A stretch of DNA of 64,000 nt from Heterohyrax brucei (Eukaryota > Chordata > Mammalia > Hyracoidea > Procaviidae), in NCBI GenBank assembly GCA_028571685.1, contig CM053140.1, positions 151,637,701 through 151,701,700 on the forward strand, given 5' to 3'. A program made the translations under genes and the position numbers. Numbering within the stretch: the first letter of the stretch is position 1; every line of letters starts with the position of its first letter. This document shows positions 22,736 through 32,089 of this stretch, piece after piece. The notes under the pieces were generated by a model that searched no databases, was not told the origin of the DNA, and worked only from the letters and a program-made list of their open reading frames with translations.

Positions 22736-22746
22736 TATACTATTAG

Positions 22747-23576
22747 ATTAGTGTTAATTCTGAAGAGATAACTTTCCAGGAATTTAAAAATTTTAACAGA
22801 AAACTCTGAGGAATAGTTTATGTTATATTCATAGTAATACAGGCATTATTGTGTACTAAGTAATCACATAATATCAACCGTATCGTTTGGCTGACATATA
22901 TTCATAGTTCGGTGTTCAGTAACATGTTAAATAAAGTAAAAATGTTAATACCAGATCACATGTTCTAATGTGGTATGATACTATTCACATTATTTAAATA
23001 TGTAATTCAGGCCCAAAGTGGTAGACACTTAAGTAAACAGTGTGTTCCAACAAATTCTGAATTGATAAGGCAGCATCTTTTTTTGTATTACATTTTAAGA
23101 GTGTTTGACAAATATCCCCTTTACAGTTCTTTGAACTGTGACATTTCCATTGGCCACAAGTTATTATGCTGCTTCATTTATTATTAGGTTAAATTTTTCC
23201 AAATGAATCTTAATAGAACATCTTGTTAACCTAAATAAATCCTTTACTGACGTGGGGGGTGGGGTGGAGATGAGTAATTTATGATGTAGTTCAAGCAAAT
23301 TATTTTTAATGCATCCTTACATTTTACAATAGTCTGAGATAAAAATGTTTTTCTTCTCATAAAGGCATGCTTAAAATACAACAATCAACTAACTTCTAAT
23401 TACTGACAATAAGATGACATGCATTTTAATTTTGAATGGCTCCACTAATACTTTGGAGGAAGATTCTACAGTCATTGTCTATACATGAAATCCTGAATGG
23501 TCTTGTAAAGCGTCTCAGTAGTTGATTTTTTATTTATTCATATTTTTGTCTATTTCAGTACAGGCTTTGTTGTTGT
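22747..23576. other. AT-rich DNA, nothing recognised
   Basis: No repeat or gene recognised. A short G-run ('gtggggggtggggtgg', near 23252) stands out in otherwise AT-rich sequence but is too short to interpret. Confidence 0.5.
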
Positions 23577-23737
23577 TAGGTGAGTGAAGTCCAGGCATGT
23601 GCCTCTATATACAGCAGAACAAAACACTGTCGATCCTGAGCCATCCTCACAGCCATTGTATTTGAGTCCGTTGTTGCAGACACTGTCAATCCATCTCATT
23701 GAGGGTCTTCCCCTTTTTCTCTGACCCTCTATTTTAA
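23577..23737 (-). mobile_element. RTE/BovB-like LINE, 3'-end fragment
   Basis: Antisense tail 'tgttgttgttaggtgagtga', then 'agcagaacaaaacactgtcg', 'gtccgttgttgcagacactg' and 'ctcattgagggtcttcccct'. This matches the 3' end of the larger RTE copies, for example 61845-62010. It is 5'-truncated at about 160 bp. Confidence 0.9.
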
Positions 23738-24644
23738 GGAAGCAAAGTTATTTAGAAAGTTTTAAACTGTTTGAAACAGCAGACACTAACTGAAAGCCAG
23801 ATGTTATTTCATTTTTCCATAACAGTGAAATGAAATTTTAAATGTATTTAAAGTTAAATAAAAACATTACAATGTAGCAAAAATATTATTTCATGTAATT
23901 TAACAAGTGCAAGTAATTATACATACAAGTCATATCGTATTTTCAACATATTTACCTTTGCAAAATGTACTTAAATGCCATGTCTTTTGAAGTCTTCTTG
24001 AATTTGCTCCACTGGTAATTAATCTTACATTAATTTTTCCTTCTTATCTTTCAGCTAGTATTCAACATATTTTTTAATGTTAACCTCAGGCTAAATACTA
24101 AAGGCATAGAGTTGATCCAGGGCGTAATTAGGACGAGCACACTTCTGTGGCGTATCGGCCTAGCATTCATCCTTTTTGTTGTACTGGGATTAAGCAATGT
24201 GTTTACTTTGTTATTTGTTCACTGTTTGTTTTAAAATAAAGTTTAACGTAAAACTTATATTTTCCAACAAGTTCTAAATAGATTTCATGTCTAGAGAATT
24301 CGTATATCATCAGAATTCTATGTACAAATTTGATAAGCATTAAAAGTAATAATTAATCAAGACAGAGAAAGGATAACTTGAACTAGAATTGAGTTTACTC
24401 AACTCGTTAATGGAAAAGGAGTGATAGAATTGGATATGGACCTTACTAAAATTTCTCTTCTTTGTCTCCAAACTTGCTTTATTATACCCCCACTTAACAT
24501 TTCTGGCTGTAACTGTTTGAATCAAACCAAACACCTGAAGACAGTTAAACTTAACCTGCTTGAGTCTTAGATATTTGGAAATGGGACAGAAATACGTTGA
24601 GCTAACTTCTTCCATCAGGTTCTGTGGAAGTAGAACTTCTTATA
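23738..24644. other. AT-rich DNA, nothing recognised
   Basis: No repeat family or coding signature seen. A CpG-containing patch at 24125-24160 ('aattaggacgagcac', 'tggcgtatcggcct') is unusual for this AT-rich region. I could not assign it to a gene or element. Confidence 0.5.
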
Positions 24645-24803
24645 AAGAGTTACCCACTGCCATTGAGTCCATCTGGACTCATAGCTATCTTGTAGCACAG
24701 AGTAGAACTGTTCCATAGGGTTTCCAAAGAACAGCTGGTGCGTTCTAACTGCCAACCTCCTGGTTAGTGACTAAGCTTTCAATCACTGTGCAACAACGGC
24801 TCC
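24645..24803 (-). mobile_element. AfroSINE (first of an adjacent pair)
   Basis: Antisense: 'gccattgagtccatctggac', 'acagagtagaactgttccat', 'agggtttccaaagaacagct', 'ctggttagtgactaagcttt' and the head near 'aacaacggctcc'. It is directly followed by a second antisense copy. Confidence 0.9.
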
Positions 24804-24955
24804 AGCTCGTGACCACTGAGTCAATTCTGTATCACAATGACCCTGTAAGATAGAGTAGAACTACCCCAAAGGACTTCTAAGGAGCAGCTGGTGTACGTCA
24901 ACAGCCAATCCTTAGGTTAGCAGCTGAGCTTTTAACTACTGTGCTACCAGGAATT
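24804..24955 (-). mobile_element. AfroSINE (second of an adjacent pair)
   Basis: Antisense: 'gaccactgagtcaattctgt', 'gatagagtagaactacccca', 'ggagcagctggtgtacgtca', 'ttagcagctgagcttttaac' and the head 'actgtgctaccagg'. Head-to-tail with the preceding copy. Confidence 0.9.
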
Positions 24956-25544
24956 CACTGATTTGTTAATGGAGTGGTCACAGGAAGAAAAGAGAAAGGG
25001 AATTAGGATAGGAGCTTAGCAAACTTATGATCTCCATTGAAAAAGAGTTCAGCTTCATCAGGATTCCATGAACAAATATGGTAGGAAATTGTATCCTTAG
25101 ACAGAAAAGTGGTTTTGGTATACTTGATCTAGTCAGTTATTGGCTATAAACTACTTCCAGGTATATAAACTCTTTCTGAGAAACTACTGTACAGCCAAGG
25201 ACAACTGTTCACAAAAGGGAAGAGCTGTGAGCTGTTGGGGGCTAATATAGAAATAGCACATGAACACAGTGGCCTGAGAAAGGGAATCTACACAGTGTAC
25301 TAACAACAGAACTTAGTATTTATTCCCTCGGTCACTTAATTATGCAATTAACAAAATTAACACAAATATTGCTATCTCAATTGTGTGTCATGTCTATACA
25401 TTCTAAAAATTTGGTTTTCATTTCTGAGGCACAATTATTTGCAAGTGTCTAATGTCTAATGTCTAATGAAATTCTGAATTGCGTATCTATTGGTGAAGTT
25501 TTCACCTTTGAAAAGATACTGCATTTTTAAATTTTGTTATTTGT
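24956..25544. other. AT-rich DNA with a 7-bp triple repeat
   Basis: No gene or named repeat. A perfect three-copy tandem of 'gtctaat' lies at 25446-25466. Confidence 0.6.
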
Positions 25545-25746
25545 CAGTCTGGTGGAGGCTCTGATAGCTGTGGTTCATTAATCTTTTGGAATAATCTTTC
25601 TCTTGTATCATTAATTTTCTTGATTTTTTCTTGCTCCCAATGGGGTGATACCATGAAGTGTATTAGATGGTCACTCACAAGCTTTAAAGTCCCCAGATCA
25701 TGCTCATCAAAATAGAATGTAGAATATTTTTTTAAAAAATTGGCTA

Positions 25747-26338
25747 CAGGGACTGCCAATTAAGTTCAGTAATTCAGTAATTCAGTAATTCAAAAAGTGC
25801 TACATACCTCATTGCTGAATGTTACCAGGGTCACCTTTGAAGTACTCACCTAGGGAAGCGTTGCACTGACACCAATACCTAGGCAGCATGTTCAAAGCAA
25901 TTTTGGACCTTTTCTTTTTCTGGAATGGCCATCAGAGCTGTCGTTGTTGTCTTGCTTTTGATGTGCTGAGTGTCATCAATACGTCCTCCTTTCAATATTT
26001 TCTGTATCTTCCAGTAAAGAAAACAAGTCACTGGGGACAAGATCAGGTGAGTAGGGAGAATGTTCCAATACAATTATTTGTTTACTGGCTAAAAACTCCC
26101 TCACAGACAGCTGTATGATTAAGTTGGCAAACTTGCCATGGTGACACCAAACCCAATGACCATTCCAGAAAGAGTTCTAAAATTGCCTGTGCTGGCATCA
26201 GTGCATAGCTCCCAAGTGATGTACTTTGAGGGTGACGGTAGTGATATTCACCAATGAGATATATAGCCAGCCAAGTGCCGTCGAGTCAGATATATACTAT
26301 CTGGAACAATTAAGTTCAGGGACTTAATTGTCAGACTG
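25747..26338 (-). mobile_element. Mariner-like foldback element, copy 1
   Basis: TA dinucleotides flank it (25745-25746 and 26339-26340). The ends are 'cagggactgccaattaag' and the reverse complement of 'cttaattgtcagactg'. The minus strand holds a broken mariner transposase C-terminus, with a 64-residue frame at 25879-26073 related to that of copy 3. A 22-bp SINE scrap lies inside at 26266-26287. Near the left end is a three-copy 'cagtaatt' tandem (25767-25790). The host sequence is an L1 3' UTR. Confidence 0.85.
26266..26287 (-). mobile_element. Ultra-short AfroSINE 3'-tail insertion, 22 bp
   Basis: The insert consists of 'gccagccaagtgccgtcg' followed by 'agtc', the reverse complement of the SINE terminus plus a TGGC tail. 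It is bounded by perfect 9-bp duplications 'agatatata' at 26257-26265 and 26288-26296. The other two mariner copies lack it at the equivalent site. Both CpGs are intact. It is nested in a mariner, itself nested in an L1. Confidence 0.85.
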
Positions 26339-26863
26339 TACTATGTTATGCCAATTGAGCTAGAGGTTCCTTGAGACCATGGTTCCACAGCCCTCAGCCC
26401 AGTAATTCATTCCTTTAGGGAGTTTGGATGTTTCTATGGAGCTTCTATGATCTTGTCTTGTATAAATTGTGTTGGTTTATTCAGTATTGTGCACTGTCTT
26501 ACCATTCACCTTGACCAAAATTATTACTTTATCTATTGTCTATTCAGCGTTTTTTCACCCGCACCCACTCCCTTATAGCCATCAAAGGTTGTTTCTTTTG
26601 GTGTGTAATTCCTTTCATGAGATTTTATACAATAAAAGTGAGTTTTTATACAGTATTTGTCTTCTTGTGATTGACTTATTTCACTTGGTATAATGCCCTC
26701 CAGGTTCATCTATGCTGTGAGATGCTTCGCAGGTTCATCATTGTTCTTTATCGTTGCATAGTACTCTATTGTGTGTATGTACCATAGTTCATTTATCTCT
26801 GTTGATGGGCATCTCAGATGTTACCAACTTTCTATTATTGTGAACAATGCTGCAATGAACATG

Positions 26864-26883
26864 TGTGTGTGTGTGTGTGTGTA
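26864..26883. repeat. (TG)n microsatellite
   Basis: About ten GT/TG units within distal L1 ORF2 sequence, at the 'aacatgtgtgtg' site where L1 copies read 'aacatgggtgtgcatat'. It probably expanded from that short seed. Confidence 0.85.
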
Positions 26884-27294
26884 TTCTTGTAATTGCTCTT
26901 ATTTTTCTAGGATATATTCCTAGAAGTGAGATTGCTGCATCATGTGGGATTCTTTTTCTGGCTTTCTAAGGGAGTTTCATATAATTTTCCAAAATGATTG
27001 TACTATATTACATTCTCATCAATAGTACGTAAGAGTTCCACTCTCCCCATAACCTTGCCAACATTTGTTATTTTCTGTGTTTTTTTTTTTTTTGATTCAT
27101 GCTAGTAATGCCAGGTGTGAGATGGTATCTCACTGTGGTTGGGATTTTCATTTCTCTAATGGCTAGTGCATTTCCTAATGTGTCTGATAGCCACCTGAAT
27201 GTCCTCTTTATTAATGTGTCAGTTCATGTCCTTTGCTCATTTTTCAATTGAATTGTCTGTCTTTTTTTGTTGTAGGGTGTTGGATTTTCCTATA

Positions 27295-27452
27295 AACCCC
27301 CTGCCGTTGAGTCAGGTCCAACTCGTAGCAACCCTAGACGTCTGAGTAGAACTGCCCCATAGTGTTTCCACGGAGTGCCTGGCAGATGCGAACTGCTGAT
27401 GTTTTGGTTAGCAGATGTAGCACTTCACCCACTACATCACCAAGGTTTCCCA
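27295..27452 (-). mobile_element. AfroSINE with perfect 13-bp target-site duplication
   Basis: Antisense copy: 'ccgttgagtcaggtccaact', 'tagaactgccccatagtgtt', 'atgcgaactgctgatgtttt' and 'catcaccaaggtttccc'. It is flanked by exact 'ggattttcctata' at 27282-27294 and 27453-27465. The interrupted L1 ORF2 reads through when the insert and one repeat are ignored. Confidence 0.96.
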
Positions 27453-27727
27453 GGATTTTCCTATAGATTTTAGTAGTTAGATCTTTGTTGGATTTGTCTT
27501 AGCTAGTTTTCCCTAGTCTATAGTTTCTTTTTTCACTCTTTTGGAAAGCATAAGTGTATAGATTTCAGAAGATCTCACTTACCTACCTTATTTTTAAGTG
27601 TTTGTATTTTATTTATTATGGCTTGTACTCTATTTATACTATGTGTTAGGGCCTCTAGCACTGACTCTTTCTTTCCTTCTATTAACATTACAGTTTCTGA
27701 TTTTGTATTCAGGTTTTTGAAGCTTTT

Positions 27728-28480
27728 TTTAAAATTGTGCTTTAGATGAAAGTTTACAGAACAAACTGGTTTCTCATTAAGCGATTAGTACACATTTTAT
27801 TTTATGACACTGGCCAACAACTCCACAATGTGTTAACATTCTCCCTTCTCAAACTTGGGTTTTTCTATAACCAGCTTTCCTGTCCCCTCCTGCCTTCTAG
27901 TCCTTGCCTCTGCACTGGTGTGCACCTTGTAGTCTTGTTTGTTTTATGGAACTATCCAATCTTTGCCTGCAGGGTCAACTTCAGGAGTGACCTCACTTCC
28001 GAGCTGCAGGGGTGTCTGGGAGTTGTATTCTCAGGTTTCTCTAGTCCTTGTCAGGCCTAGCAAGTCTGGTCTTTCTTTTTGAGTCAGAATTTTGTTCTAC
28101 GTTTTTCTCCAACCCTGTCCAGTACTCTCCTGCTGTGGTCAGAGAAGCTGATGGTGGTAGCCAGGTAGCCATGTACCATTCAGCTGCACTGGACTTACTC
28201 TTTTGTACTGACTTATCCCTTGTATCTTTGTGTTTTCTTCATTCTTCCTTGCTCCAGACATGGTGAGATCAATGGAGTATGCTAGTTGGCTACTCACAGG
28301 CATTTAAGACCCAAAATGCCAATCAAAAAAACAGAATGTGGAACATTTTCTTTATAACCTATTTTAAGTCAGTTGAGCTAGATATTCCCAGGACTATGAT
28401 TCTCACAGCTGTCAGCCCAGCAACTTGGTCCCACAGGGAGTTTAGATGTATCTATAGAGCTTCCAGGATCTTTTTATTTT
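27728..28480 (-). mobile_element. L1 3'-UTR insertion (5'-truncated) within an L1
   Basis: Starts with 'gtgctttagatgaaagttta', then 'ttctcattaagcgattagta', 'tgcctctgcactggtgtgca', 'ttgttctacgtttttctcca', and 'cacagctgtcagcccagcaa' near 28430. It ends before any ORF2 sequence. It breaks the distal ORF2 of the host L1, which resumes near 28610. Open frames at 27746-28515 are antisense 3'-UTR noise. Confidence 0.85.
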
Positions 28481-29159
28481 TTTCTTTTACTGATTTACTT
28501 TTTACGGTGTTTTAAGTGAAAATACACAATTTGAGTTCTTTTCTCATAAAAAAAGAATTATACAGCTTTGATATGCCACCTTATTTCTGTTTATATTATT
28601 TACTTCTGGTTCCATGATCTTTGATCACTTTAGCTTATTTTTTGGGGTGATATGAAGCAAGATTTCTATTTTTTTAAACAGATGGACATCCAATTTCACC
28701 AACACTGTTTGTTAAAAAGACTATCTTTTCCTCCATTTATTGGACTTTTAGTCTTCATCAAAGCTGACGTGACTGTAAGTGGATGGATTTACTTCTGAGT
28801 TAATGATTTTGTTCCACTTGTCAGGGTGTCTGTCTTTGTACCAGTACAAGTCTGTTTTGATTACTGTATCCATAAAATAGGTATGGAGAGCAGGTAGTGC
28901 AAGTCCTCCTACTTTCTTCTCCTTCAGAAGTGTTTAACTTATCTGGGCCTCTTACTTTCCATGTAACATTAAGGATAGGTTTTTCCATCTCACTGAAGAA
29001 TGCTGCTGCTGGCATTTGGATCGAGATTGCCATGTGTGCATAGATTGCTTTGGATTGAATTCTCATTTTCATTTTTCTTTTAATACCATAATGACTTTAT
29101 TAAGTCTGTGATAGATGAACATCTAGTAAAGATCTTTTAAGGGCCACACATGTGTTAGG

Positions 29160-29345
29160 AAGGTTAACTTAATTATCTCAAAGATGCTTTGAATAGGAAC
29201 AGTATAATCAACTTTATAGATAAAACTATGACCTAGAAAGTTACGTTTTTCATCCAAGAGCACATAGATTCTAAAATGGTTTGGCCAGGAGTTATTTGCA
29301 AATGTCTTTTACTCCAAAGAGCATTATTTTAGCCATGTCTCATAT
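29160..29345 (+). mobile_element. MIR-like ancient SINE, diverged
   Basis: 'gataaaactatgacctagaa' followed by 'agttacgtttttcatccaag', 'ggtttggccaggagttattt' and 'ttactccaaagagcattatt' follows the order of the MIR core and 3' end ('gaggaaactgaggctcagag ... actccaaagcccatgctctt'). Divergence is high, so the call is tentative. Confidence 0.5.
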
Positions 29346-29435
29346 TTATGCTACTGATAGATATTATTTAAATAAATATTGCAAATTTATTTAGACTCTT
29401 GAGAGTATAGCCTGTCAGAGATTTGGACAATATAT

Positions 29436-30950
29436 CTCATTAAAACGGTCACATGATCAGGAGTTGATGACACTGAATGAGGAGGTCCACACTGTGTTAA
29501 GGGCATTGGTGAAACACAAGGCTCCTGGAGCTGATGAAATGCCAACTGAGATGTTTCAAGAAATAAAAGTAGCACTGGAGGTACTCAGTCGTCTATGTCA
29601 AGAAATTTAGAAGAAGACAGCTATATGGATAAAAGCCTGGAAGAGATTTGTATTTATGGCTCTTCTAAATAAAGATGATCCAACAGATCAAACAATATCA
29701 TTCATTTAACATGCAAGAAAAATTTTATTAAAGATTGTTTAGGATCTGTTACCGTAGTAAATCAACAAGGAGACATCATAAATTCAAATTGGATTCATAC
29801 AGTACGTGGAACCAGGGATATTGTGGAGCCTGACTGAAAGAAGAGAATTCCAGAAAGACGCTTGCCTGTGTTTTATTAACTATGCAAAGGCATTTATCTG
29901 TGTAGATTGTAAAAAATATACTGATGATAACATGAAGAATGAGAAATCTAGGACATTTAATTGTGCTCATGACAAAGCTGTACATGCATCAAGAAGCAGG
30001 CATTCAAACAAAGCAAGAGAATATTGCGTGGTTTAAAATAAACAAAGGCATGCTTTAGGGTTGTGTCTGTTCACCACACCTCTTCAGTCTGTGTGTGGAA
30101 CAAACAATCAGAGAATCTAGACTACATGAACAACGGCGCAACAGGATTGGAGGAAGACTCATTAACAACACATTATTCAGATGATACAACTTTTCTGGTA
30201 GTAAGTAAAGGGGACTTGATAAATTTACTGATGAAGATGAAAGGCCACAGTCTTTTAGCATAAATTATACTCTAACACAAATAAAACAAAAATTCTCAAA
30301 ACTGGAACAATAAGAAACATCATAATAAGTGGAGAAAAGATTGAAGTTGTCAATAATTTCATTTTACTTGGATCCTCAATCAACACCCATGGAAGCAGCA
30401 GCTAAAATAATCAAAAGAGGCATTGCCTTGGGCAAATTTCCTGAGCGATTTCCTTAAAGTGTTAAAAAACAAAGATGTCACCTTGCAAACTAAGGTGTGC
30501 CTGATTGAAGCCATGGTATTTTTAATCCTCTCATATGCATGCGAAAGCTGGACAGTGAATAAGGAAGATTGAACAGTTGGACGCCTTTGAATTACAGCGT
30601 TGTTAAAGAATACTGAATATACCATGAACTGCCACAAAAAAAAAAAAAGTGACAAATCTCTCTTGGAAGAATTATAGCCAGAATTCTGCTTGGAAGCAAG
30701 ACTGTCTAGGCTATGTCTCACATGCTTTGGACATGTTATCGCTAAGGATCAGTTTCTGAAGAAAGATGTCATATTTGGATAGGAAGCATCACCGAAAAAG
30801 AAGCAGGCCCTCAAAGAGATGAATTGACACAGTAGCTATAATAATGGGCTTAATCGTGGCAAAGATTGTGAGGATGGGTCATTTTCTTTTCTTTTTTTCT
30901 TGGTGTAGGGGTGCTATAAGTCAGAACCAACTTGTGGCACCTAACAACTA
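29436..30950 (+). mobile_element. RTE/BovB-like LINE, 5'-truncated (RT to 3' end)
   Basis: Block order matches an RTE open reading frame from just upstream of the RT core to the 3' terminus. 'aaggctcctggagctgatga' encodes KAPGADE, then 'tggcacctaacaac' lies at the end. The endonuclease half is missing. Multiple stops and indels break the frame. The 3' end meets another RTE tail (31048-31140, minus strand) about 100 bp away. Confidence 0.9.
29500..30650 (+). pseudogene. RTE reverse-transcriptase pseudogene
   Basis: Short in-frame pieces identify the domain: KAPGADEMPTEMFQ upstream, 'LCFINYAKAFICVDCKK' at 29855-29915 (the F-x-D-Y-x-K-A-F-D motif, with its aspartates changed) and 'NGATGLEEDSLTTHYSDDTT' at 30132-30190, where the usual YADD active-site box reads YSDD. 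The intact enzyme copies RTE and partner SINE RNA into nicked DNA. Frameshifts and stops make this copy inactive. Confidence 0.85.
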
Positions 30951-31047
30951 CATGAAACATCAGTAAACAATATCTAAGACATTCGAGACAATGCATTTTT
31001 CTTGCAGTATGGAAGGCATTTAGGAATAGGAATTAGGAATAGACTAC

Positions 31048-31140
31048 TGTTGTTAGGTGCTGTTGAGACAGTTCCGACTCACAGTGACCTTATGCGTGAC
31101 AGCATGAAACACTGCCTGGTCTTACACCATGTCTGCAATC
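31048..31140 (-). mobile_element. RTE 3'-tail fragment
   Basis: 'tgttgttaggtgctgttgag', 'acagttccgactcacagtga' and 'aacactgcctggtcttacac' are the antisense 3' end of the RTE family. It is only about 90 bp long. Confidence 0.88.
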
Positions 31141-31721
31141 AAGAAATAGAGTGGACCACCTAAAATCAAACCCTCTGTCATGGATTGAATTGAGTTCCAA
31201 CAAAAAATATGTACAGCATAATTTCTGGAAAAGATAGTTTATAGTCATCACACACAGACCCACACTTTCTTATTATTAATTTATTCCACTCTAATTTATT
31301 CCACACTCACTTATAAAAGATGTCTTCCCTAAAAGCTCACTAACAAGTTAAATGGACATTATGTAGTCCTTAAGTATGAAGTATGCTCTTGCTACAACTT
31401 TTGATCACTTTTCATTATTCCTGCATTCCAAAAACAAGCGTTGCCCTTAACTTCTGTGACAGCACACAATCCTGATTCTTTTATTTATATTACTGTATAT
31501 GCTTTAATCCTTCATTCTGACACAAGCCCTTCCCCCTTATGCTTGTGTATTTCCCATGATTCTCCTTTTTACATTATGAGACACATTTGTTACATTGATG
31601 AATACGTTGGTATCTCTAGAACTGTTTGGCCAACTGGCTGTAGCTGTCTCTATTTCTGTGCCTTGCCATCATCTTAGACTAATTGTTTTTCAAAGTATTC
31701 AAACTTAATATAAGAACAGCA
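31141..31721. other. No recognised features
   Basis: AT-rich DNA. 'catggattgaattgag' near 31180 resembles the start of a known mammalian repeat type, but the match does not continue. Confidence 0.45.
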
Positions 31722-31776
31722 ACAATGACAAAATCAGTACCAGCAAGTCCATTCTAACTCATAGTGACCCTAGCTA
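31722..31776 (-). mobile_element. Possible SINE/RTE tail fragment
   Basis: 'ccagcaagtccattctaact' and 'catagtgaccctag' resemble the shared antisense terminus of AfroSINE and RTE. Too short and diverged to assign. Confidence 0.4.
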
Positions 31777-31940
31777 TTTCAGTGTTTTCCTGCAGCATTT
31801 CTTCTTTCTTACATTCCTCATTTCAAATAGTTGATCCATTTCATCTGGGTAAAGCAACATACAAGGAATGTTTATGATTTTGTCTGACCCCTGTCTTTCC
31901 CTATAGATCAAATTCATTTGTCATTCTTCAAAGTCCCCAA

Positions 31941-32089
31941 ACCATGTCCATTGCCAATGAGTTGATTATCACTGATAGTGACCCTGCAGAATAGAGTAGA
32001 ACTGCCCCCATAGAGTTTCCAATAAGCACCTGGAAGATCTTTTTGGTTGGTAGCTGTATCACTTAACCACTATACCACCAGGGTCTCCA
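31941..32089 (-). mobile_element. AfroSINE
   Basis: Antisense: 'ccattgccaatgagttgatt', 'atagagtagaactgccccca', 'tagagtttccaataagcacc', 'ttggttggtagctgtatcac' and 'taccaccagggtctcc'. Confidence 0.92.

Larger units (their letters stand above)
25545..29085 (-). mobile_element. L1 LINE (3' UTR and distal ORF2), split by three insertions
   Basis: 3'-UTR pieces lie at 25545-25745 ('ggtggaggctctgatagctg') and 26341-26500 ('tgttatgccaattgagctag'). Distal ORF2 lies at 26600-27725 ('ctctgttgatgggcatctca', 'gtgaacaatgctgcaatgaa') and 28610-29085 ('cagatggacatccaatttca', 'ttgtaccagtacaagtctgt'). It is interrupted by a mariner (25747-26338), a SINE (27295-27452) and another L1's 3' UTR (27728-28480). It is the oldest element of this cluster. 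It is 5'-truncated and frame-broken. Confidence 0.85.

Noticed and set aside
25767-25790. Three-unit 'cagtaatt' tandem as a possible CRISPR-like or regulatory array
   Set aside because: It is a short slippage repeat at the end of a mariner copy, and the organism is a mammal.
27746-28515. Three consecutive plus-strand open frames resembling a small operon-like cluster
   Set aside because: They lie antisense in an L1 3' UTR. No start context, splice logic or motif.
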